Of a stretch of DNA of 64,000 nt, positions 13,702 to 25,876 are shown in pieces. The notes under the pieces were generated by a model. The model searched no databases and was not told the DNA's origin. It saw nothing but the letters and a program-made list of their open reading frames with translations. Position numbers and translations under genes: made by a program. Source of the DNA: Epiperipatus broadwayi (lineage: Eukaryota > Onychophora > Udeonychophora > Euonychophora > Peripatidae); NCBI GenBank assembly GCA_028023455.1, contig JAQFVV010006274.1, positions 4,650,001 through 4,714,000 of the forward strand. Reading direction: 5' to 3'. The first letter of the stretch is position 1, and each line of letters opens with the position of its first letter.

Positions 13702-14710
13702 TTTATTATTTAAGAGTCTAATTCATATCTATCTCACTAATATTTGGAATTGCAATTGCATATAATGGTATGTGAAGAGTGTGGGGATGTGTGATATATA
13801 TTTGTCAATCATTTACGTTACCTAGGTTTTTTTTTCTTCTTTTGACATTGACTAATGTTCTGCTGGCCGTCCTGTGAAATTTCTCAACTTCTTTAGTAGA
13901 TGGCCGTTCTTTGGCTCTGGCTTCTTTTTCATGGAATTTCTTCTTCCTATATGCAATGGCTTTACAGTATTAGGGTGTTAATGGCATGGCAGATGCTTCA
14001 CTGAAAGTTGTTGATGGTGAGGTGACCATACGAGCATGGCAGGTTTGGTACAACCAGCTACCATGATGGCCCTTAGCCACACATTCTCAAAGATTCACTT
14101 GTATAGTAGATATGTCTCATATTCATTCAAATTTTGATCAGTCTTAACGGAAGATATCTTTTACTCAGTTTTTTTTATGTCTGCTCTCCTCAAAGTTCTA
14201 CTAATCTCCTTTTTCTCAACTCATGTTCTCCCACCATAATCTCTCCGTTAATTAAAGTATCTCTCCAGAATTCCTTTCTTATCTTGATCTATTGTTCATT
14301 GGATTTTCACACCTTTAACTTTAAAACATGTCTTCTACAGCTTACATAAAATTTCTTTTAATTTCATAATATTTATAACATGGGTTTTACATCCCCCCCC
14401 TTTATAATAACATTGTTCTCATTTAAACCTACAATAGAATTTCCCCTTCATTATACACACATTCACATACGTATTTCATTTAGTCAAAATGTGTATTTTG
14501 AAGACCAGATTTTTATCTTTTATCACAATCTAATTTCTAACCACCAAACATCACATGATCACTATCTCATACTGTTGTATGGAGAGAGTTTTGCCTTGTT
14601 TAATCTAATTTCTACTTATACTTTCATTTAAAACTCTTAAATGTCACCTTTTAAAATCATTTGATTCCCCTTTTATTTATATCTTCTTTTTACATTTTCA
14701 TCCTAAACTT

Positions 14711-14822
14711 AATATACAATTCTACTATTTCTAACTTAGAAATATTTTTCAAAATATAAACTTTGAAGGGTAAAAGATAAGAATAGAAATATTAAAAGTT
14801 AGAAATAGTAGAATTGTATATT
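14711..14822. repeat. Perfect 27-bp inverted repeat in the right LTR of element A
   Basis: The arms at 14711-14737 and 14796-14822 are exact reverse complements, separated by 58 bases. The left LTR (around 4190-4260) has only one arm, so the second arm arose after insertion, probably by templated repair or strand switching. Confidence 0.85.
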
Positions 14823-14973
14823 ATTTCTCTCTCTCTTATTTCATTACAGTAATTAATGCATTCATTTTTTAAGTGATCCATTTTAATTATTTGCTTATTA
14901 TTAAAAAAAAACTATAATATTTAATATTAATATCAAATATTATATATGTGTGATCACAGTATGTGCGATCATG

Positions 14974-15004
14974 ACTATATATATATATATATATATACAC
15001 ACAC
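14974..15004. repeat. (AT)n followed by (AC)n microsatellite
   Basis: A run of TA repeats followed by a short acacacac tract separates the element A LTR from the 15005-15290 repeat. Confidence 0.85.
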
Positions 15005-15290
15005 AATTAAAACTTGAAGTATTTATTAATCTTCTTGACTTGTATGAAGACATCTGTCTAAGTTAGACGATCTATGCACACACATAGCCAAAATTTGATT
15101 TCTAATATATAGTTAAAATTAGCAGAAATCTTGCATTTTACCCACATTTCATTTTCTTTTTTATATTCTATCAGTGATTTTCAATGAAACATATAAACAG
15201 CTGAATAAAACAAAACAAAAACATCTTTTTCCCCCTTTTCTGGAATAATTGGGTCTTGCTTGGGTTTAAAATTATACGCTTCATCTGACT
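15005..15290. repeat. Dispersed repeat G, copy 1
   Basis: This is homologous to 25636-25860 in the same orientation. Shared blocks include 'attaatcttcttgacttgta', 'atctgtctaagttaga', 'tctatgcacacacata' and 'ttgcttgggttta'. The end of the shared segment (aataattGGGTCTTGCTTGGG) looks like an LTR end followed by a weak primer-site-like sequence. The two copies flank the decayed pol B and block F2, so they may be remnants of an LTR pair, but ends cannot be set. Confidence 0.5.
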
Positions 15291-15639
15291 CCCTATAAAA
15301 TAAAAAAAAGAACAAACAACTGATAAAAAAAATCCCTTTCCTTTTTCTATACCTACCCTGTCACTTAGAATTTTGTATTGTGTGCCATCTTATATAACCC
15401 CTGGTTATACTTCCTCTGATTCTTTAGATTAATACAAGACTGTAAAGGCCTCCTTCCACCATGGCAAGTAAGCAATACTTGAGTACAATTTACCTACTGC
15501 ATATTAAAATTTAAATGCTCCAGTGAGTTCACCCCCCAAAAAAAATTGTCTAGGGAGGAGTTGCCATAGGCTTTAGACTCTGTGCATTGAAAGGGTCCTT
15601 CTTACCTTCAGGGATTCCAATAGGAAAGCATTTCTCCCT

Positions 15640-18600
15640 CCTTCCTTTTTATTCAGAATGGCCCTTCATGAAGATCAAATAACTTTTTAAATTAATGTTT
15701 CTGTGGGTCACTAACATGGGGAGTTTTGGCAAGGATGTAATTGACCACCCTAAAAATAACAGGTTTCTTGGGTCCATGGGCAACTCTTTTATTCCCCATA
15801 GCCTTTAAATTTAACTTATTCTCCTTAATATCTTTATCATAATCTATCTCTTCTTTACTTATGATAGGCAGAGGGGTCCTAATGAGCATAGGCTCACGTT
15901 ATTAGTAAGAATAAAATCAATATAAGAATATAGCATGGCTGAGATAGTATAATTTATTATTTTTGTTTAATTGGAACTTTTACCCTCCAAGTAAACCCTA
16001 AACAATCTACCCAACTCTCACAAGACTCTCTCACATGGATTATATTATGGGTTGTGAAGGGAGCGAGGACATGTTTCATTCCCTGACCTTTCAGCCAGTT
16101 GCTCCACTGCTTAGAAAGGAAAGAGGTAGCATGATCAGTGATAATGATCTTCAGTTAACCCACTAATGAAAATTGAGAGTTGGTTAAACATCAGATGGTG
16201 TCTCTCACATTAGCTTTGAACACAGGATAGGGTGCAACCAATGTGGAGAATACATCATAGGTGACTAAAATAGACTTAGAAGAAATGGTTCATAATAGTT
16301 TATTACCAAGATATCATTTGGCTGCTCTGGAATGATACACTATAAAATCCCAGCATATGGATGGTTGGCATACTTAGATTTAGGACACTTCTCACAATAC
16401 CTGAGGCGGTTTAACATGGCAGCATGCATACCAGGCCAGAAGAATAGTTTGTGTATAGCATATTCTACCTTCCTATGTCCGTAATGCCCATATAGACAAT
16501 GGATATAGTATGTCAACCTTTCCATTTCGGCATGTGGGGGCCAGTGTTTTCCATGAATAGTCACTGTTTTCACTTGTTTGATAATACAAGTCTTTAAATA
16601 TAACATCTCAGGATGGACTTATTGTTTATCATCTGAACAATAGCATGGCAAGTTGTCCCATCTGACAAGTAGGAGATAATTGGTTACAACCTAACATCCT
16701 GAAATTGTAATTTTGGTAGACATTTTAATTCATCTTCTTCGGAGTAAACAACAGCCACGATGAAAGCATCCTCTAAATTCAGATGCTGTGATTGAATTTT
16801 CACAGGATGTCAACATACCTCAGGATGGATTTATTGTTTATCATTTGAACAACAGCATCACAAGTTGTCCCATTCAACAAATAGATATTTGGTTACAATT
16901 TAACATCCTGAAATTGTAATTTTGATAATTTTAATTCTTCTTCAAAGTCATCAACAGCGCGATGAAAGCATCCTCTAAATTCAGATGCTGTGATTGAATT
17001 TTCACAGGATGTCTACTGAGAATATCTGCAATTACATTCTTTTTCCTCGTACAATATTGAATCTGATAATAAAACTGTTGCAGGAACAGGCTCCACTGGA
17101 TCAACCTCTTATTATTAAGATAGCTCCAGTTAAGGAACTCTAGGCTCCTGGTACCAGTGATGACAATAACCCATGATCCAAGCAGGTATTGCCAGAGCTT
17201 CTGGATGACCCATACCATGACAAGGGCCTCCTTTTCATTCTCCTCTCTTGAGGTGACTGAGAAAGCACAGAACCCACAGTGTTTGATCTGTTGAGTTGGA
17301 ACAGGATCATGGTGAGCCCATATCCACTGCTATCAGTATGTATGTAGAAAATATCTTCAAAATTGGGATAAATATAAAATAATTTCTTTTAAAAAGTTGT
17401 TTTTAATTTTGTCAAGCTCAGCAGAATAGTTCACTGTCTACTTCTCATCCTGCCAAAATAGCTTGGACAGCAGATTGGTGTCAGGCAAAATTTTCATAAA
17501 AGTGGTCATAAAAATTAAACACCAAGGAATGACCATAACTGCTTTTTATTTTCCGGAAATGAAAAATTCTGGATGGCATTTATTTTGTCACGATTGGGTT
17601 TTAATCCTTCCATTACATGTTCTAGGAAATTAATCTCCTTAATCGCAATCATACTTTTGACTAAGTTGATTTTAAATGTTCTTTTCCTGGCATTTTTTAG
17701 GAACATACTTAAATGTTGAAGATGTTCTGTGGAGTGGTTTAAGGATATTATAATATCATCCATATAGGTGGTGATATGACCTCATCTGACAATACTTTAT
17801 CAAGGCATCTGATAAGACCAGTGCTGCTAATCAGGCCAAAGGGCATCTTTTAAACAAGTGAAAATGTTCCTCATGCCTAAATGCTGTATACTTCTGGTCA
17901 ACAGCATGCATATAAATCTGCCAATAGCTTGCAATTAGGTCAAATATTGTGAAGATTCTTTTATCTCTGAACCTGCTAAACAGTTCCTGTACAGTAAGAG
18001 TAACATCCCTTTCTGGATCCGTCAACTCATTCAGGAATCTTGCATCCAAACATACTCTTACTATGCCATCCTTTTATCCAACAACCACCAAAGGGTTATA
18101 GGCAGATGGACCTTTTTTACATAAATTTTCCAACTGACCATTTGGTTGATCTGGATTGAACTTTGGCTCTATATTGGCAGGGAGTAGGGTATATCTTGCA
18201 GGGAAATGACTTCGTCAAGCGAATCCGATGCAAGTATCCTTTGATAACACGTTTCTTGGAAAATCCTATACATTGACAGAGCAGCTGGAATAATTATTTC
18301 TAAAAACTGCTCTCTCATCCCTGGGATTCCTTTAATGTTACTTTGAAGTCTGTCTCAGTGGAAGCCCTATGAATACTGGCAACACTCAAATCCTTGAATG
18401 GTATTCCAATGTACTGGATCCCCTTCCCACTGCCATTTTACTTGTCAATTATAATAATCATTCATGCTCCCATTCCTATTTCAGGAAGTCTGATCCCACT
18501 ATGACCATAGATAAGACCTGTCATGATGAGAAAGAGATTCAATCCGCATAGTGAGCCATACTTGCTGCATAAACAGTTTGTCCTTGCAGCCATTGACTAA

Positions 18601-18790
18601 TGTTACATAAGTTTGTTTTAGTGTTAAGTGAGGAATTTTTGGATCTGTCCCCTTTAATTCATTAAATAACCCTTCTGAAATTATTGAAATCTCTCTCTCT
18701 GTATCCAATAAGGCCTTAGCCCCTACTCCCTAGATAGATAATTTAATTTCCAGACAGCCACATTCTTGCAGTAGCTCGGACTTTCAGATC
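15640..18790 (-). pseudogene. pol: Decayed gypsy pol (element B): protease, reverse transcriptase, RNase H, integrase fragments
   Basis: Pieces appear in the correct 5'-3' order on the minus strand. The protease near 18708 reads LLDTEREISIIS, where an intact element has LLDTGSQISVIS, so the catalytic DTG is changed. Reverse transcriptase is at 18049-17831 (FDLIASYWQIYMH) and 17763-17515, starting MDDIIIS, the remnant of YxDD. RNase H tail and connection are at 17218-16931 (ADILSRHPV). The integrase zinc-binding segment is at 16606-16340 (HCLYGHYGHRK ... CEKCPKSK). The integrase core is near 16175-16070 (ITDHATSFLSKQW). The C-terminal domain is at 15889-15692 (KKPVIFRVVNYILAKTPH). It is closely related to element C pol throughout but broken by many stops and frameshifts. 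Confidence 0.85.
16607..17014. repeat. Local tandem duplication, period 212 bp, within pol B
   Basis: 16607-16818 and 16819-17014 match: both start ctcaggatgga, share 'aacatcctgaaattgtaat' and 'gatgaaagcatcctctaa', and end 'ttttcacaggatgtc'. The copies have diverged by several percent plus indels. The unit covers the end of the RNase H region and the following linker, so the second copy arose inside the gene after or during decay. Confidence 0.85.
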
Positions 18791-21155
18791 ATACCCAAAG
18801 TCATTTCCCATATTTACGGTTGAGACAATGTCCTTGCTCACAAGTTAATAGTGTGACCACACAGTTAAGAAAATTCTGACATGACCCAGATTAATTTAAT
18901 GGACTAGCTTTAGACCTAGCCCTCAAAAATTTTGTTGAAATACCCTGTGAATTGCCATCATTATGGCACTCTGCCACTTGAACACCCCGTATGATTAAAC
19001 ATCTATTTACTTGAGACTGTTATCCATGTGAGATGGTAGGTTGTTCCATTAATTAAGGTAAAAACATAAATACTGATATATAAAAAAATCTAGTGGTGTC
19101 TATTGAGCCTTAGTTGTAAACACCCAATTCTTGTACTGGAATAGTTTGAAGATACCAAGGTTCCATTCATTTGAATATAGAGGCCCTTAGCATCTATAGA
19201 CAAATCCCTGGTCCAGTACCGTGTAGCTATAATTAACTGTTTGGGTTTTATTATTCAAAATGTGTTTTTGAATAATTTCTATTCCTTTGGGACATCATCA
19301 TGTGCCCACCTTTATAAGATCAGCTTTTGGGTCTTAGAGTCACTTAACTTGTCGATAAGAGGTCAACCACTAAGCTAGATCAGAGATAAAAAAAATTATT
19401 TGCACCATTACTATGTGCATATTTACTCTTTTATATAAATAATTTCAGGTAATAATATCACTCCCATCCTCCTTCATAGGCACAAAAGAGAACTAGACCT
19501 AAATACATATCTATGATCAATATTTTAGGTATCATGGCTAAAATTACCCCTTTCACCTTTTTACTGGGGTTCATAATGTATCTTTATCTGATAATGATTA
19601 TGAGAAACATTCAAAAGGAGTTTTGTGATTTGTAAATAAACATATAAGTATTTATTTTCAATATCTGATTCAGTTTTATTCCAAGTTACTACATAATAGT
19701 TACATCATAAAATAATAAAGATAGAATCACTCATATAATTTAATGAACATTTATTAATTAATAACAAAAAAAGAAAAAAAATGGAAAGCATCACACATAT
19801 TTTAATTATGATATTTAAATGTCATTTCACCTAGTATAAATAATTTGGTTACTTTGTGGCATTCGTATAATTAATAAACAAAATAAAAATGCATATACAC
19901 ACCCCATCTTGTCAACAATATTATATTGTACACATCCCATAATTAATTTGTATCCATTCATAGCTCTGTCTAATTTCTGCACTCACTGAATCGATACTAA
20001 AAAAAATTAATCTGTCACCTGGTTATTATTATCATTTTTACCCCCACCCCCATATCATTTTATTTTAGGCCTGTTCACAACTGACATACATCCATGCATG
20101 CACCTAGAGTTTAAACCTTCTCCATCAGAAAATGTTTATATAAATATTTTAATAAAAAAAAATGAATATCTAGTTTAAAACTAACTATAACTAATTATAT
20201 CAAGAAATGCACATATATGTGTATAAATCAATGTATATAACGTTATTGATAAAACAATAAAAAAAAACAAAAAAACAAATAGCATAGTAATAATATAATA
20301 TTTAATGATAACAAAACCCTTAATCATTAATACTTGTTTGATATTTGAAGAGAGAAGAAATTAAAAATAAAAAAAATATCAATAGTTGTTTTCATATTAC
20401 CAACTGCTTGGGCTTCTGCATTTGGAAGTATTGTTGGTTAACTTTTAAGTACATTCTATGATTGAGCATATGTATATATGACATACAGATTATGGCACAC
20501 AAATTTCCTTGATAATAATCAAAAACAAAAATGTTTTTAAAAACACATACTATAATTGAGTATACATATATATGGCATGCAAATTTTCTTCAATTAGCTT
20601 GGTTACTATTTCCCCAAAACCATTGTTAAGGTGATAGCAAATTTATGGTATATATATAGACTGGTTACTATCTGGACTTATTCATAGGCAATCGTGAATT
20701 TGAATAAAAGTAAACTTTCTTCATGCTTTTGCTATTCCTCTGATGTTTACTTTCCCAGATGCGCCACAACTCTTGATAGCCTCCAGACCTCTGAACAAAT
20801 AGTCTCAGCAAGACATTTCTTTTTAAAGTATTAATTCTCACTTGAACAATAGTCCAAAAAAAAATAATCATGTCTCAACCTCTCTTTCGATATTTATTCA
20901 TTTGTATTACTGACATCACTGATCTATTTTTGAAATCAGCCTCCTGATGGTAATGTGTAATTGAGATATCTACTATCCACTTAGGTGGTTTGAAATGTTT
21001 TTATCTAGGAACTGCTGACTTATGATTAATTAGCTGCTGAGTTTGAAATTATTTTGGTGGTCAAACAGTAATCATTATCAGTTTCTTTGATATAACACAT
21101 TTGCTAATGAGTTTCTCTCTTTTTTTCTAAAATATTAACATATATATATATATAT
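18791..21155. other. AT-rich sequence, no recognised gene; one SINE-like box A
   Basis: Apart from the tRNA-like stretch at 19318-19380, nothing could be assigned. A minus-strand ORF at 20871-20668 (67 codons) has higher GC than its surroundings but no known motif. Two related copies of a roughly 60-base segment lie near 20455-20510 and 20545-20600. Confidence 0.5.
19318..19380 (-). repeat. Possible tRNA-derived SINE head
   Basis: The minus strand at 19377-19367 reads TAGCTTAGTGG, a perfect match to the Pol III box A consensus TRGYNNARNGG. At the expected distance downstream the box B is poor (around GACCCAAAAGCTG). The GC content is above the surroundings. It is either a decayed SINE or chance. 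Confidence 0.3.
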
Positions 21156-24100
21156 TATAACCTACACTCCCAACACCACTCATATACATTACATGAGCGA
21201 AATGCCCAGGCGCCAGTTCTATTACTGAATAGAACAATATAACAAAAGATATAATATAAAATTATTACTGAGACTCTATATTTAAGTTTATGTTCAGCTC
21301 AGCTCAGTGGGAGTTTATAGGCAGTTCATAAGATATATGATAATAAATGAATAAAAGAAGAAATATTACAAAATATTCAATATAATGTAAATTCCTTTGT
21401 TAATTAATTGTGTGATAAAGAATCATAATGTTTACTTAGTACAGTCTATTAAAAATATACTTTAAACTTAATTTCTTCCTTTATCCAAGTATAACATATA
21501 TCAGCTTGCTATAATTATACTCTTAACAATTCTATGACTTGGCATATTATAATCTAAACATCTACTTTAATGCCAATCAAGAAATAAACAATAAGATCTC
21601 AGGGAATTTAACAAACACAGTTGAATTAAATAAACTACATTGGCCCATAAGTTATAATTATAAAGTATGATAAAATATAATGAAACAAATTGACTAAATA
21701 TTTTACTGTGTTTCAATAATAAGATAATGACAGAGATAGGGTATTTTAATCTCATATCATCATCTCACAAATATACTGACCTGGCAACTTTTCTAATAGT
21801 TTATCAAGTGGCAAATACTCTTTATAATGTTTGGATTAAGAAATACAATATTGTCAGACACTAGCAAATTTAATATTATAACTCTCAAATAATATATCTG
21901 TTTTATAATAGATTTATGAAATGTGGAGTTGTGGAAATGGAAATACGAATGTACACAAGAATAACTCAAGACACAGTTCTTAAGATTTTAAATAACTAAA
22001 CAAATCATTTATTATAACAAATAAACTTGGTTAACATAATATTTACAAATAAAATTTTTTTATTTTTAGCATCAGTTTGGGATTATCCCTACTATCAAAG
22101 CAAATTAATAACGAAGTTTAAATATCCTGACTTCGAACACAGGCTTTGCCTACATGTTTCATCTATATGACAATAAATAAATAACATGCTATATTATTAG
22201 CACAAAAAAATACTTTTGAGAGGATATTATTCTTGATTAACCAAATAAATCAAATTACTTATATTTGGCTTTCAGCAAAGCAACTTTCTCTAATTGACTA
22301 ATAATCACTTTCAATTATGTATACCTTTCATTTATAGCACAAAATCATGTTTATTCTGATGATTTGTAACATTATTTAAAAAAATACACTGTATTTTAAA
22401 ATATTTATTTCCCGTTTTAATCTTAATACTTTATACTTCTATTAAATGAATGTAGTATATTTCAAAAGCATTTATTTCTCATTTTAATTTCAATAATTCT
22501 ATACTTCAAGCAGCAATAATGTAAAACAATCTTTTCTATAAACTCTCCATTCATTAAGAAAATATCATACAATTATTTTATTTCGAACAATGTCATAATT
22601 CATCAATAAAAATATGACACTAATACTACATCAAGAGTTAATCTAACAATTTATCTAGCCACATATTAATTAACACAAAGCTATATTTTTATGATTATAT
22701 ATACTATACATCATAAGGGGAATCTACATGAGGAGCAGATAAGTCTTACCGAACACTTCTACAGTAATTCATTTTCTATATTTTTTGGGGAGACAGTAAT
22801 TCATTACCAAGAATCCAAGGAAAATGTCACATAATTTCCTAAACATCATTTAATCATATTTCAACAATAACTCATTTACTTCTAAATACATACATTATTG
22901 GTGGGGATTTAATTCCTCTTCACCAGGGCCCTAAAAACATCACTTCAAAAAAATATCATTAATCATATGCATATAAAATAAACTAGGCTCTACTCGTGGA
23001 AAATTATTAACATATATTAAATAAGCAAGATCTTTTATTCCTACAGACATTATAACGCAAAGATTTCTTTCTATTCTCAAACTTCTCTAAATATCGAACA
23101 TTATAAATACACGCTGGCAGATAAATACACACAGATAATATCCCAATCCATTCAACTCAGTAGAATACGACAATGTACAAAATTTATGCATAAATTTATT
23201 CACAAACTATACTTTATCAAACAAATATTATAATTGTGCAAAACAAACACACACCGGCGAATAAAAAGTATATTTAATATTAACTCTAAATTACACACTA
23301 AGCAGGTAACATGATAATTAAATATTGCATTAAGGCATAACTTTTAATTTAATAAACTTTAGGTTACTTTTTAAAATTTAACGGTTCTAATTATTACGAA
23401 CGAACTTTTTTCATATCTAACAAACTATTTCTATTATAAGTTCGTTGATTTAAACAAAGAACAAAATTTTCACTTTGAGATAATAAAGTATACAAAATAA
23501 ATATAAACCTTTCTAATAATATATTTAAAAAAAATATTTCTTTCACCTTCATAAGGAAGCGATAAGACCTATTTAAACACAATCAATTTTTACCGGCGTA
23601 CTCTTCATTTAAATACGCTTCAGAAACGTTCTTGATGGTCAACATACCCAAATTATAAATAACATAATAATAAATAAAGCCTATCTACCTATCATATACA
23701 TTAATTATAACAAGCAAAAAAAAAATAAAGACACAAAGGTTATTAATTTATAACTTAAAATTAAAGTCCAATTGCAAAGCTCGATTCCAGGTTTACGAAA
23801 CAATATGGGACACATTCCAAACTGAATTTAAACTAAAATGCACTTCTGCAGTATAACTTAAAAAAAAATATAAGCATAACTTAAATATGCCCAGCACCTT
23901 TCAGCGTTCATAGCATATCCATTTGAGGTACCAAATCACACACAAGCAGTTAATTTCTCCTTTATTATACTGAAAATATAAGACATTCTCCGTGCAGTTC
24001 TGGATTAAATACGCGATTATCCTTAGTATTTTTCTGAATAGCATTTAATAATACTTTAAATTGTCCTTAGTAATTCCATAATTAATAATGCTTTCTTTTA

Positions 24101-25614
24101 TATTCTGTCCTTATTGAAGAGAACAAAAATTACCTGCATTTCTGTCCTTCTATTCAATTTAAACAGAAGTAGCTTACATTTTATTTCCTTAATTTAAAAA
24201 TACGTATTAGCTCCAGAAATATCAAATAAATGAATACTGTTATCTCCTTATGATGAACTTAAACATAGTATGATCTATCAAAATAGACATATCCTTAATT
24301 CTATGTATAATCTTCACAAAGAACACTACACGAAAAATAGTGAGAAATTAAAATATATTCTATAGAACAGTTCTGCATGCGTTTTCCATATATATCAAAA
24401 AAAAATACGTTGCTTAATGATACAACAATAATATTTATGTAAACCATTTTTATTTAAATGGCAATTAAATGAAATAATATAGACTGGACATTATTAACAT
24501 ACATTTTTAAAAGAGTAATAGTTATAAAGGGATTAATTCAGAAATGTTTAAATCGAAGAGAGTTAATCAAACCAACGTACCTTTTTTTAAAAACCTTAGA
24601 ATTGCATTATTTTAATTAATTTTTTCCATAATAAAGTTCTTAAGCTGCTTTGGAAGTTTTACTCTAAAGTCTTTTCAAAGTCAATTTGACTTCAGTAACT
24701 GGCTTTAATTTTTACACTACATGAACCAATGTTTGCTGTCTACAATTACATTATTAAGAGCAAATTTTACACTGGAGATCTTTTTTAAAAACATTCTTTA
24801 GCAAAGTTCATTTGCCTTTCCCAAGGTTACTCCCACGCATCTTGCTAACTAACTAATTACATATGCAAAAACAAATCTTTTCAAAAAAAAAATCACTTTG
24901 ATTGATTTTTTTTTTAAAAAAACTAAATGAAGACAAGAAAAAAAAAATACAAATAATAAAATAAATAGCTTTTACAAACTTGAAAGAAAAATGAATATTA
25001 ATTAACTATCAAATAAAAATGATTAATAATTTATTCAATTTATAAAATAATTCATTGATCTAACTATCTATTAATCATTGGAAAGAAATATATATTTGTT
25101 AATTATTTAAGTTAACTACTGTAATTTAAATGTTTTTATTGTGAATGTACTATTGTTTGCTGTTATTAAAGATGAAAATGAAATGAAACATAATGCAGAG
25201 TCATACATGCATACACATGTACTACAACCTAAATATTAAACTATCTTAACTAAATATAATTGAAATGGCTATTAATTGTTGACAAAAGGATAAGAATTAA
25301 TGAATAAAGGATTTGAAACCATTCAAATAATATTATACTAACACAGGATAACTTTGCATCTTTCTGACAAGATGTATCAATTCCATTAATAAACAACCCC
25401 CCCTTCCTTACACTAAATACCTCATTAACCACAATAATACTAATAGATACCTATCAAGTGGTCAATAAACTGCATAAGCAACCCATATTTAAGCTTTAAG
25501 CAATCTCCAGCAAAAAAAAAATTTAAATTCTAAGGCTATTTCATTTTTTTTAATATAACTATTTATTTAAGATACAAAGTATCTTAAACCCTTGTGCCCA
25601 TTCAGATGGCCACA
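21156..25614 (-). repeat. AT-rich block F2, about 4.46 kb, possible third member of the F family
   Basis: It starts after (AT)n at TATAACCTACACTC and ends GGCCACA followed by ATATAT, similar to the TGTACC...GGGCACA ends of F3 (50556-54790). Its length is close to F1 (4.5 kb) and F3 (4.2 kb). Around 21950-22050 it has the same layout as F1 near 6040-6130 and F3 near 51420-51510. Sequence identity along the body is not obvious by eye, so membership is tentative. No ORF was recognised. Confidence 0.35.
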
Positions 25615-25635
25615 ATATATAAAACTGCACCACAC

Positions 25636-25731
25636 AGAATTAAAACTTAAAATGTTAATTAATCTTCTTGACTTGTATAAAGATATCTGTCTAAGTTAGA
25701 CTATCTATGCACACACATAACCAAAAGTTGA

Positions 25732-25764
<33 letters not shown>

Positions 25765-25860
25765 GCCGAATAAAACAAAAAAATTTTTCTCTCTTTTTTT
25801 CTTCTTCCTGTTCTACTATAATTGGTGCCTTGCTTGGGTTTAGAATTATAGAATTAATAC
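25636..25860. repeat. Dispersed repeat G, copy 2
   Basis: This matches 15005-15290 (see the blocks listed there). The copy holds an expanded (AT)n at about 25738-25764 where copy 1 has unique sequence. The shared segment ends near ttgcttgggtttagaattatag, shortly before element D is inserted at 25877. Confidence 0.6.
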
Positions 25861-25872
25861 TCTACAATAAAT

Positions 25873-25876
25873 ATAT
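25873..25876. other. Target-site duplication of element D, left copy (ATAT)
   Basis: The bases ATAT directly precede the TG of the left LTR. The same four bases follow the right LTR at 31998-32001. A 4-bp duplication is usual for gypsy-type integrases, and ATAT is a known preferred target of the insect gypsy group. Confidence 0.7.

Larger units (their letters stand above)
2687..14971 (-). mobile_element. Element A: old gypsy-type LTR retrotransposon, broken and carrying nested insertions
   Basis: Two directly repeated LTRs (2687-4419 and 12217-14971) enclose a tRNA-Pro-like primer binding site next to the right LTR, a degraded gag (about 9880-11303) and an unrecognised 3' coding trace (4420-5240), all on the minus strand. 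No protease, reverse transcriptase or integrase was found. Where pol should be there is a 4.5-kb AT-rich block (F1, 5245-9761). A TIR transposon (12801-13701) has split the right LTR. The LTR copies differ by many substitutions and indels, so this is clearly older than element C. I could not define a target-site duplication: the left flank is atatat and the right flank is tgac followed by (AT)n. Confidence 0.75.
12217..14971 (-). repeat. Element A, right LTR (5' LTR in element orientation), enlarged by a nested transposon
   Basis: On the plus strand this starts TGTAATGGAATTACGGG and ends GTGCGATCA, matching the left LTR at both ends. It is about 1.0 kb longer, because of a TIR transposon at 12801-13701 and smaller indels. 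A 27-bp inverted duplication at 14711-14737 / 14796-14822 is found only in this copy. Minus-strand AATAAA lies near 12640-12650. Confidence 0.8.

Noticed and set aside
20668-20871. 67-codon minus-strand ORF considered as a gag remnant
   Set aside because: It matches neither the capsid nor the coiled-coil parts of the other gag genes and has no zinc knuckle.
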